64,000 nt of DNA, taken from positions 237,104 to 301,103 of the forward strand of contig NZ_LCZJ02000018.1 in NCBI RefSeq assembly GCF_001012825.1. The letters are read 5' to 3'. Positions 9,487 to 17,645 of this stretch are shown here, piece after piece. Below the pieces are notes generated by a model. The model searched no databases and was not told the origin of the DNA. It was given only the letters and a program-made list of their open reading frames with translations. This DNA is from Paenibacillus etheri. GTDB lineage: Bacteria > Bacillota > Bacilli > Paenibacillales > Paenibacillaceae. A program made the position numbers and the translations under genes. Positions within the stretch are counted from its first letter, which is position 1; every line of letters begins with the position of its first letter.

Positions 9487-10980
9487 ATGATTTTATCTTT
9501 AGACCAAGGGACTACCAGTTCACGAGCCATAGTGTTCAATGAGGACGCTAGAATCGTCTCACAAGGGCAATATGAGGTTGAACAATCTTTCCCACACCCT
9601 GGCTGGGTGGAGCATGACCCAGAGCAAATCTGGGCGTCACAGCTTGCAGCTGCAAGAGATGCGATTACTCAGGGCGGGATAATGCCTCAGGAAATATATT
9701 CCATTGGAATTACAAATCAGAGGGAAACGGCCCTGATCTGGGATAGAGCAACAGGCAATCCGATTTATCCTGCGATTGTGTGGCAGGACAGACGCACTGC
9801 AGAGCTGTGTGAAGAGATCAAGAGTAAGGGGTTAGAGGGACTCATTGCTAGCAAGACGGGACTCGTTGTGGATGCTTATTTTTCTGCAACAAAATTCTCC
9901 TGGATTCTTGATCATGTTGACGGCGCACGAGAGCGGGCGAATAATGGTGAGCTACTAGCTGGGACAGTAGACAGCTGGCTAATCTGGAAGCTTACTGGCG
10001 GGGCTGTACATGCTACTGATGTAACTAATGCATCGCGTACGATGCTATTTAATTTACATGAGCGCTGCTGGGACGAAGAGCTAATGGAGGAGCTTCGTGT
10101 ACCACGCTCCATCCTGCCAGAAGTGAGGATGTCCGGTAGTAAATTTGGAGCAGCAGACGCGCAGTGGTTCGGGACAGAAATACCTATTCACTCTGTATTG
10201 GGGGATCAACAAGCTGCTTTGTTTGGACATACTTGTCTTGAACCCGGCAGTGCCAAAAACACATATGGAACTGGATGCTTTATTCTAATGAATACAGGTA
10301 CAGAAGCTGTAGTCTCCAGTCATGGGTTGTTGACCACTGTGGCTTGGGGAATGGGAGATGAACTCTATTATGCGCTCGAGGGTAGTGTATTTGTAGCCGG
10401 AGCGGCTGTACAATGGCTTCAGGAAGGACTAGGGCTCATAACCGGGCCAGCAGGCTCAGAAGATAAAGCGCGGGAAGTAGAGGACAGTGAAGGGGTTATC
10501 GTCGTACCAGCTTTCACTGGACTGGGTGCGCCTTATTGGGATATGTACGCACGTGGAGCCGTATTCGGTCTGACGAGAGGTACGACTTCGGGGCATTTGG
10601 TACGAGCAACGTTAGAATCATTAGCCTTTCAGTCTAGAGACGTAATAGGGGCTATGGAAAAAGACGCAGGAATGCCATTGACCGGTCTTCGTGTAGATGG
10701 GGGAGCTGTTCGTAATGATTTGCTGATGCAGTTCCAGTCTGATATCCTCGGAAGTGAAGTTACTCGGACTACATATGCGGAGACGACTGCGCTGGGTGCA
10801 GCGCTCCTTGCTGGATTAACCTCTGGGGTCTGGACAAGAGAACAGCTAGAAAGCTTCAACAAAGCGGAGAGAGTCTTTTCGCCTGTCATGGGTATGGATG
10901 AGCGCGAACGACGTTACAACGCCTGGAAAGACGCTGTAGCGCGTACTATGGGCTGGGAGAAACATGAAAGATATCAGTAG
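9487..10980 (+). CDS. glpK: Glycerol kinase GlpK
   Basis: Phosphorylates glycerol to sn-glycerol 3-phosphate with ATP. FGGY-family motifs are visible: LDQGTTSSRA at the N-terminus, the substrate loop NQRET, WQDRRT, GDQQAALFGH, NTYGTGCF and the C-terminal LRVDGGAVRND. The start is the ATG at 9487 with TGGGAGG at 9472-9478; the upstream in-frame TTG lies inside that ribosome site. The length of 497 is normal. No glpF, glpD or glpP neighbour is present, so this gene stands alone between the res operon and a small gene. Confidence 0.96.
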   Translation: MILSLDQGTTSSRAIVFNEDARIVSQGQYEVEQSFPHPGWVEHDPEQIWASQLAAARDAITQGGIMPQEIYSIGITNQRETALIWDRATGNPIYPAIVWQDRRTAELCEEIKSKGLEGLIASKTGLVVDAYFSATKFSWILDHVDGARERANNGELLAGTVDSWLIWKLTGGAVHATDVTNASRTMLFNLHERCWDEELMEELRVPRSILPEVRMSGSKFGAADAQWFGTEIPIHSVLGDQQAALFGHTCLEPGSAKNTYGTGCFILMNTGTEAVVSSHGLLTTVAWGMGDELYYALEGSVFVAGAAVQWLQEGLGLITGPAGSEDKAREVEDSEGVIVVPAFTGLGAPYWDMYARGAVFGLTRGTTSGHLVRATLESLAFQSRDVIGAMEKDAGMPLTGLRVDGGAVRNDLLMQFQSDILGSEVTRTTYAETTALGAALLAGLTSGVWTREQLESFNKAERVFSPVMGMDERERRYNAWKDAVARTMGWEKHERYQ

Positions 10981-10995
10981 AAGGAGACTGGGGAC

Positions 10996-11211
10996 ATGTC
11001 TATGGTTAACGGAACAGAATCTGATCTACCTAGCGGGCTATCTAAGCCAGCGCTTCGAGCGCTTCATGGTGCTGGTTATGTACAGCTTGATCAATTCACC
11101 AAGCTCACTGAGTCAGAGCTTCTGAAACTACATGGACTGGGTCCAAAGACGATCGTTCAATTACGGAGTGCGCTCGCGGAGAAGGGTCTAACCTTCGCAG
11201 GTAAGTCCTGA
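10996..11211 (+). CDS. Small helix-hairpin-helix protein, RNA polymerase alpha-CTD-like
   Basis: A 71-residue protein whose body (about residues 17-66) is a helix-hairpin-helix module: PALRALHGAGYVQLDQF, then ELLKLHGLGPKTIVQLRSAL. This is the arrangement of the alpha-subunit C-terminal domain and related small DNA-binding proteins. AGAAGGAGAC precedes the ATG. It starts 15 bases after glpK, so it is probably co-transcribed with it, and it is followed by a strong terminator. DNA binding is inferred from the fold; the target is unknown. Confidence 0.75.
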   Translation: MSMVNGTESDLPSGLSKPALRALHGAGYVQLDQFTKLTESELLKLHGLGPKTIVQLRSALAEKGLTFAGKS

Positions 11212-11232
11212 TCTGGCGTTCATATCTATACT

Positions 11233-11276
11233 AAAAGGCGGCAAGCTAAGGATCTATCCTTGGCTTGCCGCTTTTT
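11233..11276. terminator. Bidirectional terminator between convergent genes
   Basis: A long stem GCGGCAAGC-AAGG/CCTT-GCTTGCCGC has a T run on the plus side and an A run (AAAA) on the left, so it can end transcripts from both glpK and the minus-strand KAS III-like operon. Confidence 0.85.
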
Positions 11277-11288
11277 GTGTTGCAACAA

Positions 11289-12281
11289 TTAATATTCAAT
11301 AACAAACGCTACATTTTGCCATCCGGCACCCACTGTCCAAAACAGAACTTTATCACCACGTTCGATCTTTCCTGTAGTAATTGCTTTGTGTAGAGCAATA
11401 AACGGGCTACTGGTGGAGGTGTATCCGAATTCATCACCTATGTAAACCGCTGCATCACGATCAATACCTACTTTTTCACAAACACCAACGATATTAGGCA
11501 GTGAAAGCTGTGAGAAACAGGCCGCTTTAATAGATTCAGGCGCTATGTTGTTATCAGATAGAAGCGTGCGAATCGATTCAGAAGCAGCATCTACGCAAAT
11601 GGAATCATCAAATGGAATGAACTTCACATTGAATTCTCCAGCCGCGACGCCTTTTCTACCCAGATTAGCCAAGCCTTCAGCCGGGAACATGGAGTTGCCG
11701 TAAACGCATGTGTCTGTTTGATAGACAGAATCAATGAAGCCTACCGCATTATCATCGCGCACAAGAAGGACTGCCGCAGCTGCATCACCGAAGTTAGCAT
11801 AATAGACTGGATCATTCTTATCTGCATGAGGTGCTAAATAATCGGATCCAATGACCAAAGCACGCTTAATTCTAGGATTGGCTTGCATTTGACGGCTCAC
11901 CTGTTCTACGGAAGCAGTCATACCTGCACAGTTAGCGTTGCTATCTATACAAATTGTATGAGATGCGCCGTTAATTAAACGGTGAATCATTAAAGAGTTA
12001 GTAGGAAAGATATATTCAGGAGTTTGACTTGCATAGGCAATAAGATCGATATCAGCGCCAGTGAGACCATTTTTATCCAACACATTACTGGCAGCCTCGA
12101 AAGCCATCGTAAGAGAATTTTCTTCCTCATTCTTAATGCTATAGCGCGTATCACGACCTAAAGTGGTCAGTAGACCTCGGATATCAATACCCTTTTCGTC
12201 AAAATGCTTAATAAAAAAGTCGTTACCAACTTTATTACTAGGATGATAGATATCAATGTCTTGAATACGAATTCCGGTCAT
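11289..12281 (-). CDS. KAS III (FabH)-like thiolase-fold protein with altered catalytic residues
   Basis: A 330-residue member of the 3-oxoacyl-ACP synthase III superfamily and last gene of the riboswitch-controlled operon. The nucleophile Cys is kept in SNANCAGMTAS (about residue 118). Where FabH has HQANLRI the sequence reads CFSQLSLPNI, and where FabH has GNTSAAS it reads GYTSTSS. By this alignment the catalytic His and Asn of the Cys-His-Asn triad are both replaced (Ser and Tyr). True decarboxylating condensation is therefore doubtful; acyl transfer or a non-decarboxylating reaction is more likely. The alignment was made by eye. It is not the housekeeping FabH. Confidence 0.85.
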   Translation of the reverse strand: MTGIRIQDIDIYHPSNKVGNDFFIKHFDEKGIDIRGLLTTLGRDTRYSIKNEEENSLTMAFEAASNVLDKNGLTGADIDLIAYASQTPEYIFPTNSLMIHRLINGASHTICIDSNANCAGMTASVEQVSRQMQANPRIKRALVIGSDYLAPHADKNDPVYYANFGDAAAAVLLVRDDNAVGFIDSVYQTDTCVYGNSMFPAEGLANLGRKGVAAGEFNVKFIPFDDSICVDAASESIRTLLSDNNIAPESIKAACFSQLSLPNIVGVCEKVGIDRDAAVYIGDEFGYTSTSSPFIALHKAITTGKIERGDKVLFWTVGAGWQNVAFVIEY

Positions 12282-12332
12282 ATGAATGAATCCTCCTGAA
12301 AAACTCTATGGTTTTTTTATTTATATGAAGAA

Positions 12333-12683
12333 TTAAGCTGTAACGGTGGAAATGATCTCGATGTTATCTAGTCCTGCTTTACGACCCAGACGAGCAAGCT
12401 GCATTTTAAGAATTGGGTTATTTTCAAGGGTTAGATTTACTTTTACAAATCCATCATTCTTAAACATTACGAAGCAACCTTCTAAAAGAGGTACAACATC
12501 AGGTGCAGTTACGTTTAGCTTTCTGCAGTCGATTTGTAATTCATAGTCTGCTGGAGTGAGAGGATTAATAGTTTGTTGATAAGCTTGGATGGATTTCAGA
12601 CCATCTTCTTCAGAAAATGTTCCTTCCAGCTCAATATTGATCACTTTTTTAGTAGTGTCTGTCTTTAAAATAAACTGTCCCAC
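12333..12683 (-). CDS. STAS-like protein of the riboswitch operon
   Basis: A 116-residue soluble protein resembling a STAS/SpoIIAA-like fold: an N-terminal strand pair (FILKTDTTKKVINIELEGTF), an amphipathic helix, a strand LQIDCRKLNV, a helix after PDVVPLLEGCF, and a final strand/helix pair. The segment LEGTFSEEDGL is typical of small STAS-like proteins, but the classic phospho-acceptor Ser between strand and helix is not obvious (NVTAPD). It lies between the CMD gene and the KAS III-like gene with gaps of 40 and 51 bases. It could be a scaffold or regulator; no enzymatic motif is visible. Confidence 0.65.
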   Translation of the reverse strand: MGQFILKTDTTKKVINIELEGTFSEEDGLKSIQAYQQTINPLTPADYELQIDCRKLNVTAPDVVPLLEGCFVMFKNDGFVKVNLTLENNPILKMQLARLGRKAGLDNIEIISTVTA

Positions 12684-12723
12684 GTTAACATCTCTCCCAA
12701 TATTTTAATTTTACTGAAAATAG

Positions 12724-13092
12724 TTACTTTATTTCTTCAATCGTTTCGAGAAGAATATTAAAAGCGGTGATGATTCTAGGTGCCCCTATAGCGGGTACTA
12801 AGTGTAATAGAATACCTTTGAGTTGTTCTACAGTAACTCCCACACGAAGAGCCATGACATAATGAACACCTAATTGATCGAACTGACCCATAGCAATCAG
12901 AGCAGAGATAACTGCGATTTCTTTCCAGTCCGCTTCAATTGTGTTGCGTTGGAAAATATCGCCGTAGGCATTCCCCATAATAAATTCAGCCAAGTCAGGG
13001 AAATGTTCTTTAATCGGAGCCAGTGCTTTAGCGCCGTAGTCTCCTGAGAGATTCGTGAAGTGGTTAAGACCACTGTTTACATTGTCTTTCAT
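12724..13092 (-). CDS. Carboxymuconolactone decarboxylase (CMD/AhpD-fold) family protein
   Basis: A 122-residue all-helical protein of the CMD family, recognisable from KEIAVISALIAMGQFDQL, VHYVMALRVGVTVEQLKGIL and VPAIGAPRIITAFN. It contains no cysteine, so it cannot be an AhpD-type CXXC peroxidase partner and belongs with decarboxylase- or cyclase-like members. It sits 9 bases downstream of the ThDP enzyme gene, which suggests coupled expression and perhaps successive steps on the same substrate. The substrate cannot be told from the sequence. Confidence 0.82.
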   Translation of the reverse strand: MKDNVNSGLNHFTNLSGDYGAKALAPIKEHFPDLAEFIMGNAYGDIFQRNTIEADWKEIAVISALIAMGQFDQLGVHYVMALRVGVTVEQLKGILLHLVPAIGAPRIITAFNILLETIEEIK

Positions 13093-13101
13093 AGTAACCT
13101 C

Positions 13102-14736
13102 CTAATTTAGGTTTAAAGTACGGTGAGCAGTCGGAGGGACCTCATCACGGTCTGTTAACAGTTCAATGACAGCAACACGGTTGATTGCAACAGCGTCCTT
13201 AATGGCTGTTTCGAATTCCTCCGCTGTCTCACATTTATACCCTGTAGCGCCTAGTGATTCTGCGAATTTTACAGCGTCCATAGGGACTTCGTAGATAGTT
13301 CCGTCAATACGTCCTGTAGTCTTTTCCATACCTTTTAGAGCCATATCTAGCTGTTTATTGTTTACAACAATGAATATGACAGGAATATCCTTGCAGACAG
13401 CAGCGTTGATCTCTGCCCCTAGCATCATAAAGCAGCCATCTCCTGTAATGCAGAAGATCGTTTCTTCTGGAGCCGCAACCTTTGCACCAATCGCCATCCC
13501 GATGGAATTACCCATACAAGCAAAGTAAGCATCGAAAACAAAACTGCCCGGTTTCTTAACCTTGTACCATTTCGCAGCATGGAAACCGTGACTTCCATCA
13601 TCAACAAAGACTGTGCTGTTATAAGGAATCAAATCACTCATCGTACTCAAGACCGATGCAAGTGAAAGGTTTGGTAAAATCGGAAGCTCTTCGGTATAAT
13701 CGGAATTTGTCGGTGCTTCGCGTTTTGTGATGTTGTTCGTGTCAATATGATTGAGATAGCAAACTAGATTGTCGCGTAGATCTCCAGTCACTGGAATTGT
13801 TTTAGAGAACAATATTTTTCCGACAAAAGTCGGATCGCTATCAAACTGAATTAATGTTGTAGGATGATTTTCTCGTTTAAGATTACAAATAGTCATATCA
13901 CTTAAACGTGAGCCGAGAACGATAAATAGATCACTTTGATTCAGCAAGTCATCCCCATGGGTACAGCCGCCTACTCCAATTGGACCGTGATAGAGTGGAT
14001 GATCCCAAGCTATAGCCCCTTTACCACCTGGAGATGTAACTACAGGAATAGTAAATGTTTCCGCTAATTGAATTAGCTCACTATGTGCTCCTGAGCGGTT
14101 AACGCCTTTACCAGCGATAATTATGGGATTCTTTGAGTTATTAATAGCATCAAGTACGCGGTCAATATTAGCATGGCTAACCAGTGATTCACGTTCAGGG
14201 ATTACAATATTACATTCCTCCAGCAATTCCGTTTGTACATCAAAGGGAATACAAAGGTGAACTGGGCCGCGGTTACCGCTCAAAGCAATGGATATGGCAT
14301 GATTAAAGATCGTGCTAAAGTGATCTCCACGTTCAATAAGCTTGCTATATAAGGTAGCAGGTCTAAACATATCAGCTAAATCAGCTAGAAAAGAGGTAGA
14401 GTCCTGACATTGGGGAATTCCAAGCTCTTTAATAGATTGATGGCCAGTAATAAATAGGACAGGTAGGTTGTTAGCCTTAGCATGTGCTGCTGCAGTTAAA
14501 AGGTTTGTTCCACCAGGACCTGAAGTACCAAAAGCTACACCTAGTTTTCCAGTTTTCAGCGCATACCCAGCTGCTTCGAAGCCGGAACTGGACTCATGTC
14601 TCCCAGGAATAAATTCAATACCGTAATCTACCATTTTAAGAACGATAGGACAAATGGATTTGCCAATAATGCCAAAGGAATGGGTAACACCTAGGTTCCG
14701 TAGTGCTTCCGACATGTAATCTGCGACTGTCTTCAA
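13102..14736 (-). CDS. Thiamine diphosphate-dependent enzyme of the acetolactate synthase family
   Basis: First gene of the operon behind the c-di-GMP riboswitch. The three-domain ThDP enzyme layout is clear: PYR domain with the activating Glu in GRHESSSGFEAAGYA (about residue 50) and TSGPGGTNL, a central domain (about 190-330), and a PP domain with ITGDGCF followed about 27 residues later by VVNNKQ, the ThDP/Mg motif. I favour the TTG at 14736, 7 bases after GAGGTG; GTG at 14751 overlaps that site. There is no small regulatory subunit or ilv neighbour, so housekeeping branched-chain synthesis is unlikely. Decarboxylation of a 2-keto acid with acyloin-type carboligation is an inference. Confidence 0.85.
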   Translation of the reverse strand: MKTVADYMSEALRNLGVTHSFGIIGKSICPIVLKMVDYGIEFIPGRHESSSGFEAAGYALKTGKLGVAFGTSGPGGTNLLTAAAHAKANNLPVLFITGHQSIKELGIPQCQDSTSFLADLADMFRPATLYSKLIERGDHFSTIFNHAISIALSGNRGPVHLCIPFDVQTELLEECNIVIPERESLVSHANIDRVLDAINNSKNPIIIAGKGVNRSGAHSELIQLAETFTIPVVTSPGGKGAIAWDHPLYHGPIGVGGCTHGDDLLNQSDLFIVLGSRLSDMTICNLKRENHPTTLIQFDSDPTFVGKILFSKTIPVTGDLRDNLVCYLNHIDTNNITKREAPTNSDYTEELPILPNLSLASVLSTMSDLIPYNSTVFVDDGSHGFHAAKWYKVKKPGSFVFDAYFACMGNSIGMAIGAKVAAPEETIFCITGDGCFMMLGAEINAAVCKDIPVIFIVVNNKQLDMALKGMEKTTGRIDGTIYEVPMDAVKFAESLGATGYKCETAEEFETAIKDAVAINRVAVIELLTDRDEVPPTAHRTLNLN

Positions 14737-14777
14737 AAAAATACACCTCACAAGTTGATTGTTATTTTGAAATCAAA

Positions 14778-14814
14778 CATTAGAAAACCTGTGCTCTAAA
14801 ATAGGGCACAGGTT
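14778..14814 (-). terminator. Riboswitch expression platform: conditional terminator
   Basis: On the minus-strand RNA, AACCUGUGC and GCACAGGUU form a 9-bp stem (plus coordinates 14786-14814) followed by UUCUAAUGUUU. The 5' arm contains CAACCU, complementary to AGGUUG at the 3' end of the aptamer (plus 14869-14874). Terminator and antiterminator are therefore mutually exclusive. The interrupted U tract makes it a moderate terminator. Confidence 0.65.
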
Positions 14815-14857
14815 GGTGGCATAAATCGCCATAGAGACTGAACAATAGTTCAGTCGT

Positions 14858-14955
14858 CTTGGTTTCTGCAACCTGGCTGTCATGGCCTCAGATTAAACAT
14901 GAGGCTGTAGATCCATGGTTTTGCGTCATCCTCTTTCGAAGATTTTGCCAATATA
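14858..14955 (-). promoter_or_regulatory. Class I cyclic di-GMP riboswitch (GEMM-I) aptamer
   Basis: The minus-strand RNA carries the GEMM-I signature: GGCAAA, then a 6-bp hairpin AUCUUC-GAAA-GAGGAU with the GAAA tetraloop, then GACGCAAA, a second stem GCCUCA/UGAGGC, and CAUGACAGCCAGGUUGC. The ends UUGG and CCAA can close the outer helix. The order and spacing match the known family, in which the tetraloop docks on the second helix. It lies about 25 bases downstream of a good promoter and about 120 bases upstream of the ThDP gene. Confidence 0.9.
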
Positions 14956-14986
14956 ATTTTTAAATTTATAAGAAGAATTTTCCTTT

Positions 14987-15015
14987 ACAATATATTCCTA
15001 GAGGCCCTTTGTCAA
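14987..15015 (-). promoter_or_regulatory. SigA-type promoter of the riboswitch operon
   Basis: On the minus strand there is a consensus -35 TTGACA (plus 15010-15015), a 17-base spacer and -10 TATTGT (plus 14987-14992). Predicted transcription starts near 14980, just before the riboswitch aptamer. The strong -35 suits constitutive initiation with control at the leader. Confidence 0.65.
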
Positions 15016-15078
15016 TATATTATCGCAAATTAACTCGAATTTTGACGAAAGTCTTGTCTAACATATGAAATAATGGAC

Positions 15079-15120
15079 GTAAAAAAACCGCCACCTAAGT
15101 CAAACTTAGGGGCAGTTTAT
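15079..15120 (-). terminator. Terminator after the chemoreceptor gene
   Basis: Read on the minus strand, CTGCC-CCTAAG pairs with CTTAGG-GGCGG around a TTTGA loop (one bulge), followed by seven T. It separates the chemoreceptor transcript from the riboswitch operon promoter just downstream. Confidence 0.85.
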
Positions 15121-15146
15121 GTTTGCTTGTACGATTAGTCAGTTAC

Positions 15147-16397
15147 TTAAAATTTGAAGATATGGATTGTCTTCTGTAAATTAAATACAGCCTGCGTCAT
15201 TTTTTCAGTTTCTTCTGCGACGGACTGCAGGGCATTAATTTGTTCGTTCATAGCTGCCGAAACTTCTTCGGTACCGGCAGCGGTTTGCTGCGTGATCGCA
15301 GAGATATTCTCGATTGCACTTGAGATTTTTAAGGCACTTTCCAACATAAGGTCACTTTCAGCAGAGAAGGAAGAAATCTGCTCAGTAATATACTGCACAC
15401 TTTGCACAATTTGAGCAAAGATATGAGCAGATTGAGTGATCATCTCATTCTGTACCTGTACAACCTCTTCGTTGATAGCAATATTGTCAATCGCTTGTTT
15501 AATATCAGTTTCGATGCTCCGAACCAAACCGAAAACTTCCTTCGTTGAAGCCGTTGATTCTTCAGCTAGTTTACGAACCTCCTGTGCGACAACAGCAAAT
15601 CCCCGACCATGCTCTCCGGCACGTGCTGCTTCAATAGAGGCATTTAGCGATAAGAGATTGGTCTGCTCAGCGATCTCTGTAATGGTCTTTGTGATCATCG
15701 TAATTCCGCGAGCATTATGAGAAAGGGCTTCGATAGTATCAGCTACTTTTTGAGTAGCTTGGATGTTTTTACGCATGCCTTCAGCTTGAGTATCAACGGA
15801 TTGGCGTCCTTGCTCAACTAGTTCTAAGGTATGTATTGAACGTCTGTTCATTTCTTTTGTAGAGTTCGTATAATTGGATACTTTATTCTCAATATCTTTA
15901 ATGGATTCTGTCATTTCAGCGATATCCGTAGATATTTCATTTGCACCAAGAGCTAGTTCGTTGGACGAAGAGGCTACTTGAGCCATGACAATTTTTAAGT
16001 TCTGATTCTTATCTTCGATTCCGCGGCTTGCATCCATCACTTGGCGAGTAATCTGCGAAGCTTCTGTCAGAATCTTCTTGAGCTTGTCAATCATAGTATT
16101 AAAGGAACGACTTACGTCCCCCATAGACCCGTTCTCGTCGGCCCTACTAGTAAAATCCCCTTTTGAAATACTATGAGATACATTCGCGATGTCATCGAAA
16201 GAAGATGTAAGCGTTCTCTCGACAAAGCGGGCAACGGGTAAAGTTAATGCAGCAAGAACAACGATTAGAACAATACCCAAAATAATGTTGCCTAAGATCA
16301 TAAAAGTAACTAAAACAGGAATGGCAAATAGTGCGGCAACGAGGTAACATCCGGCAACAATTCTTTGTTTTAACGGAAGTTTATGCATCCAGTTCAT
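15147..16397 (-). CDS. Methyl-accepting chemotaxis protein without an external sensor domain
   Basis: A 416-residue chemoreceptor-like protein. Two membrane helices (about 13-35 and 37-57) are separated by only a couple of residues, followed by HAMP (about 58-112) and a long coiled-coil signalling domain with the conserved hairpin [20 protein letters not shown] (about residues 255-275). With no periplasmic domain it must sense through the membrane, HAMP or partner proteins. AAGGAGG precedes the ATG. It neighbours the c-di-GMP-controlled operon but has its own terminator. Function as a chemotaxis or other signalling receptor is inferred. Confidence 0.92.
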   Translation of the reverse strand: MNWMHKLPLKQRIVAGCYLVAALFAIPVLVTFMILGNIILGIVLIVVLAALTLPVARFVERTLTSSFDDIANVSHSISKGDFTSRADENGSMGDVSRSFNTMIDKLKKILTEASQITRQVMDASRGIEDKNQNLKIVMAQVASSSNELALGANEISTDIAEMTESIKDIENKVSNYTNSTKEMNRRSIHTLELVEQGRQSVDTQAEGMRKNIQATQKVADTIEALSHNARGITMITKTITEIAEQTNLLSLNASIEAARAGEHGRGFAVVAQEVRKLAEESTASTKEVFGLVRSIETDIKQAIDNIAINEEVVQVQNEMITQSAHIFAQIVQSVQYITEQISSFSAESDLMLESALKISSAIENISAITQQTAAGTEEVSAAMNEQINALQSVAEETEKMTQAVFNLQKTIHIFKF

Positions 16398-16519
16398 TGG
16401 TATAATGTCCTCCTTATTAATATTATGTATTAGTGTTATTATATGGGATTTAAAGGTGTTTGGTCTATAGTAAGAACTGACATAAATCTTCTTTTAGAAG
16501 TAGATCTTGAGATTTCGTG

Positions 16520-17476
16520 TCAAAAATCCTCATATATAGCGGAAATTGTTGCGATAGCAGACTTTACCATCTCTAAAAGCTCTTGTGGAGAAAATACCAT
16601 AACGGAGGGAATGAAGGATAGGATTATCCGGCAGGCAGACTCGATCGTATTAAATTCGGCATCAACGTTCACCCACTCTGCATCGCTTGAAGTCTCTATC
16701 AAATGGATAGAGACAAATCTTTCACGCTGCAATTCTTTTAAGACAGATGCTCTAACCCTTAGTTTTGCCGGATACTTTGGCAGCGCTGCTTTAAAGGCTG
16801 AGGTGGATTCTTCCCAGTAACGCTTTAAATCAAAATCGTCAGGCCTGTTAAACCACTCATGAGTCTCCTCAACGTTAACTAATCTGGATACTCGAAAGGT
16901 TCGTAGTTCATTCTTGCTTTTGGCTACGACATACCATACGCCGCGTTTTGCAACTAACCCAAGAGGTTCAATCAAACGAACCGTTGTCTCGTCGTTTCGG
17001 AGATAAGTGATTTTTACTTTACGGTCTTCCCAAAGAGCCCTCTGTAGTACAGAAAGGAAAGGGTAAGTCTCATCCGAAGGATGCCAACTGGCACCATCAA
17101 TATGAATGCGCTCGCTTAGGTAATTTGCTGGGTTACTAGTTCGATGTGAAGAGGCAACCTCTAGTTTGAGAACAGCGGAAGAGTAGTCGTCTTGTATCCC
17201 CAGATCCTTCATTATAGATGCGTCAGTGGACAGAAGCAGTGAACCAATCTCTTGTGGCTTCATTCCCGTTAGGGAGGTCCGGTACCCTTCTGTAAGCATC
17301 CAACCCCCTTCACGTCCTCGCTCAGCTATAATCGGGATTCCTGAAGTACTTAATGCTTCCATATCACGAAACACAGTTCGTTCTGATACCTCGAGTGTTT
17401 GGGCCAGTTCTTTAGAAGTCATTTTTCCACGGTTTTGCAACAGAAGCAATATAGATAACAAACGGTCGGCTCTCAT
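16520..17476 (-). CDS. HTH/WYL-domain transcriptional regulator (YafY family)
   Basis: A 318-residue regulator with an N-terminal winged helix-turn-helix (about residues 1-60: RLLSILLLLQNRGKMTSKEL then VSERTVFRDMEAL) and a WYL ligand-binding domain (about 135-215, with VKITYLRNDE, RLIEPLGLVAKRGVWYVVAK and FRVSRL). A WCX-type C-terminal segment follows. It is divergent from the SDR gene with a 170-base intergenic region holding a repeat pair, so control of itself and the SDR is likely. The WYL ligand is unknown. Confidence 0.9.
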   Translation of the reverse strand: MRADRLLSILLLLQNRGKMTSKELAQTLEVSERTVFRDMEALSTSGIPIIAERGREGGWMLTEGYRTSLTGMKPQEIGSLLLSTDASIMKDLGIQDDYSSAVLKLEVASSHRTSNPANYLSERIHIDGASWHPSDETYPFLSVLQRALWEDRKVKITYLRNDETTVRLIEPLGLVAKRGVWYVVAKSKNELRTFRVSRLVNVEETHEWFNRPDDFDLKRYWEESTSAFKAALPKYPAKLRVRASVLKELQRERFVSIHLIETSSDAEWVNVDAEFNTIESACRIILSFIPSVMVFSPQELLEMVKSAIATISAIYEDF

Positions 17477-17543
17477 TAGGCTATTCCTCCTCGTATTAAT
17501 TATTGGACGATCCCATTAATCATTTCTAAATCATGATTATATT

Positions 17544-17567
17544 ATATATGTCAGTGGATGTCATATA
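17544..17567. promoter_or_regulatory. Candidate operator between WYL regulator and SDR gene
   Basis: Two copies of ATGTCA (17548-17553 and 17558-17563) are exactly 10 bases apart, and the flanks TATATATG and CATATATT are near-symmetric. A TATACT at 17575-17580 could be the -10 of the SDR promoter, placing the repeats over its -35 region. This would suit repression or activation by the adjacent regulator; it is inferred only. Confidence 0.4.
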
Positions 17568-17645
17568 TTAGCGCTATACTTATAAAACGTAGGGGATGAT
17601 CACAGAATATTGAAATCTAAATTTATGTGGAAAGGGTTGAGGACT

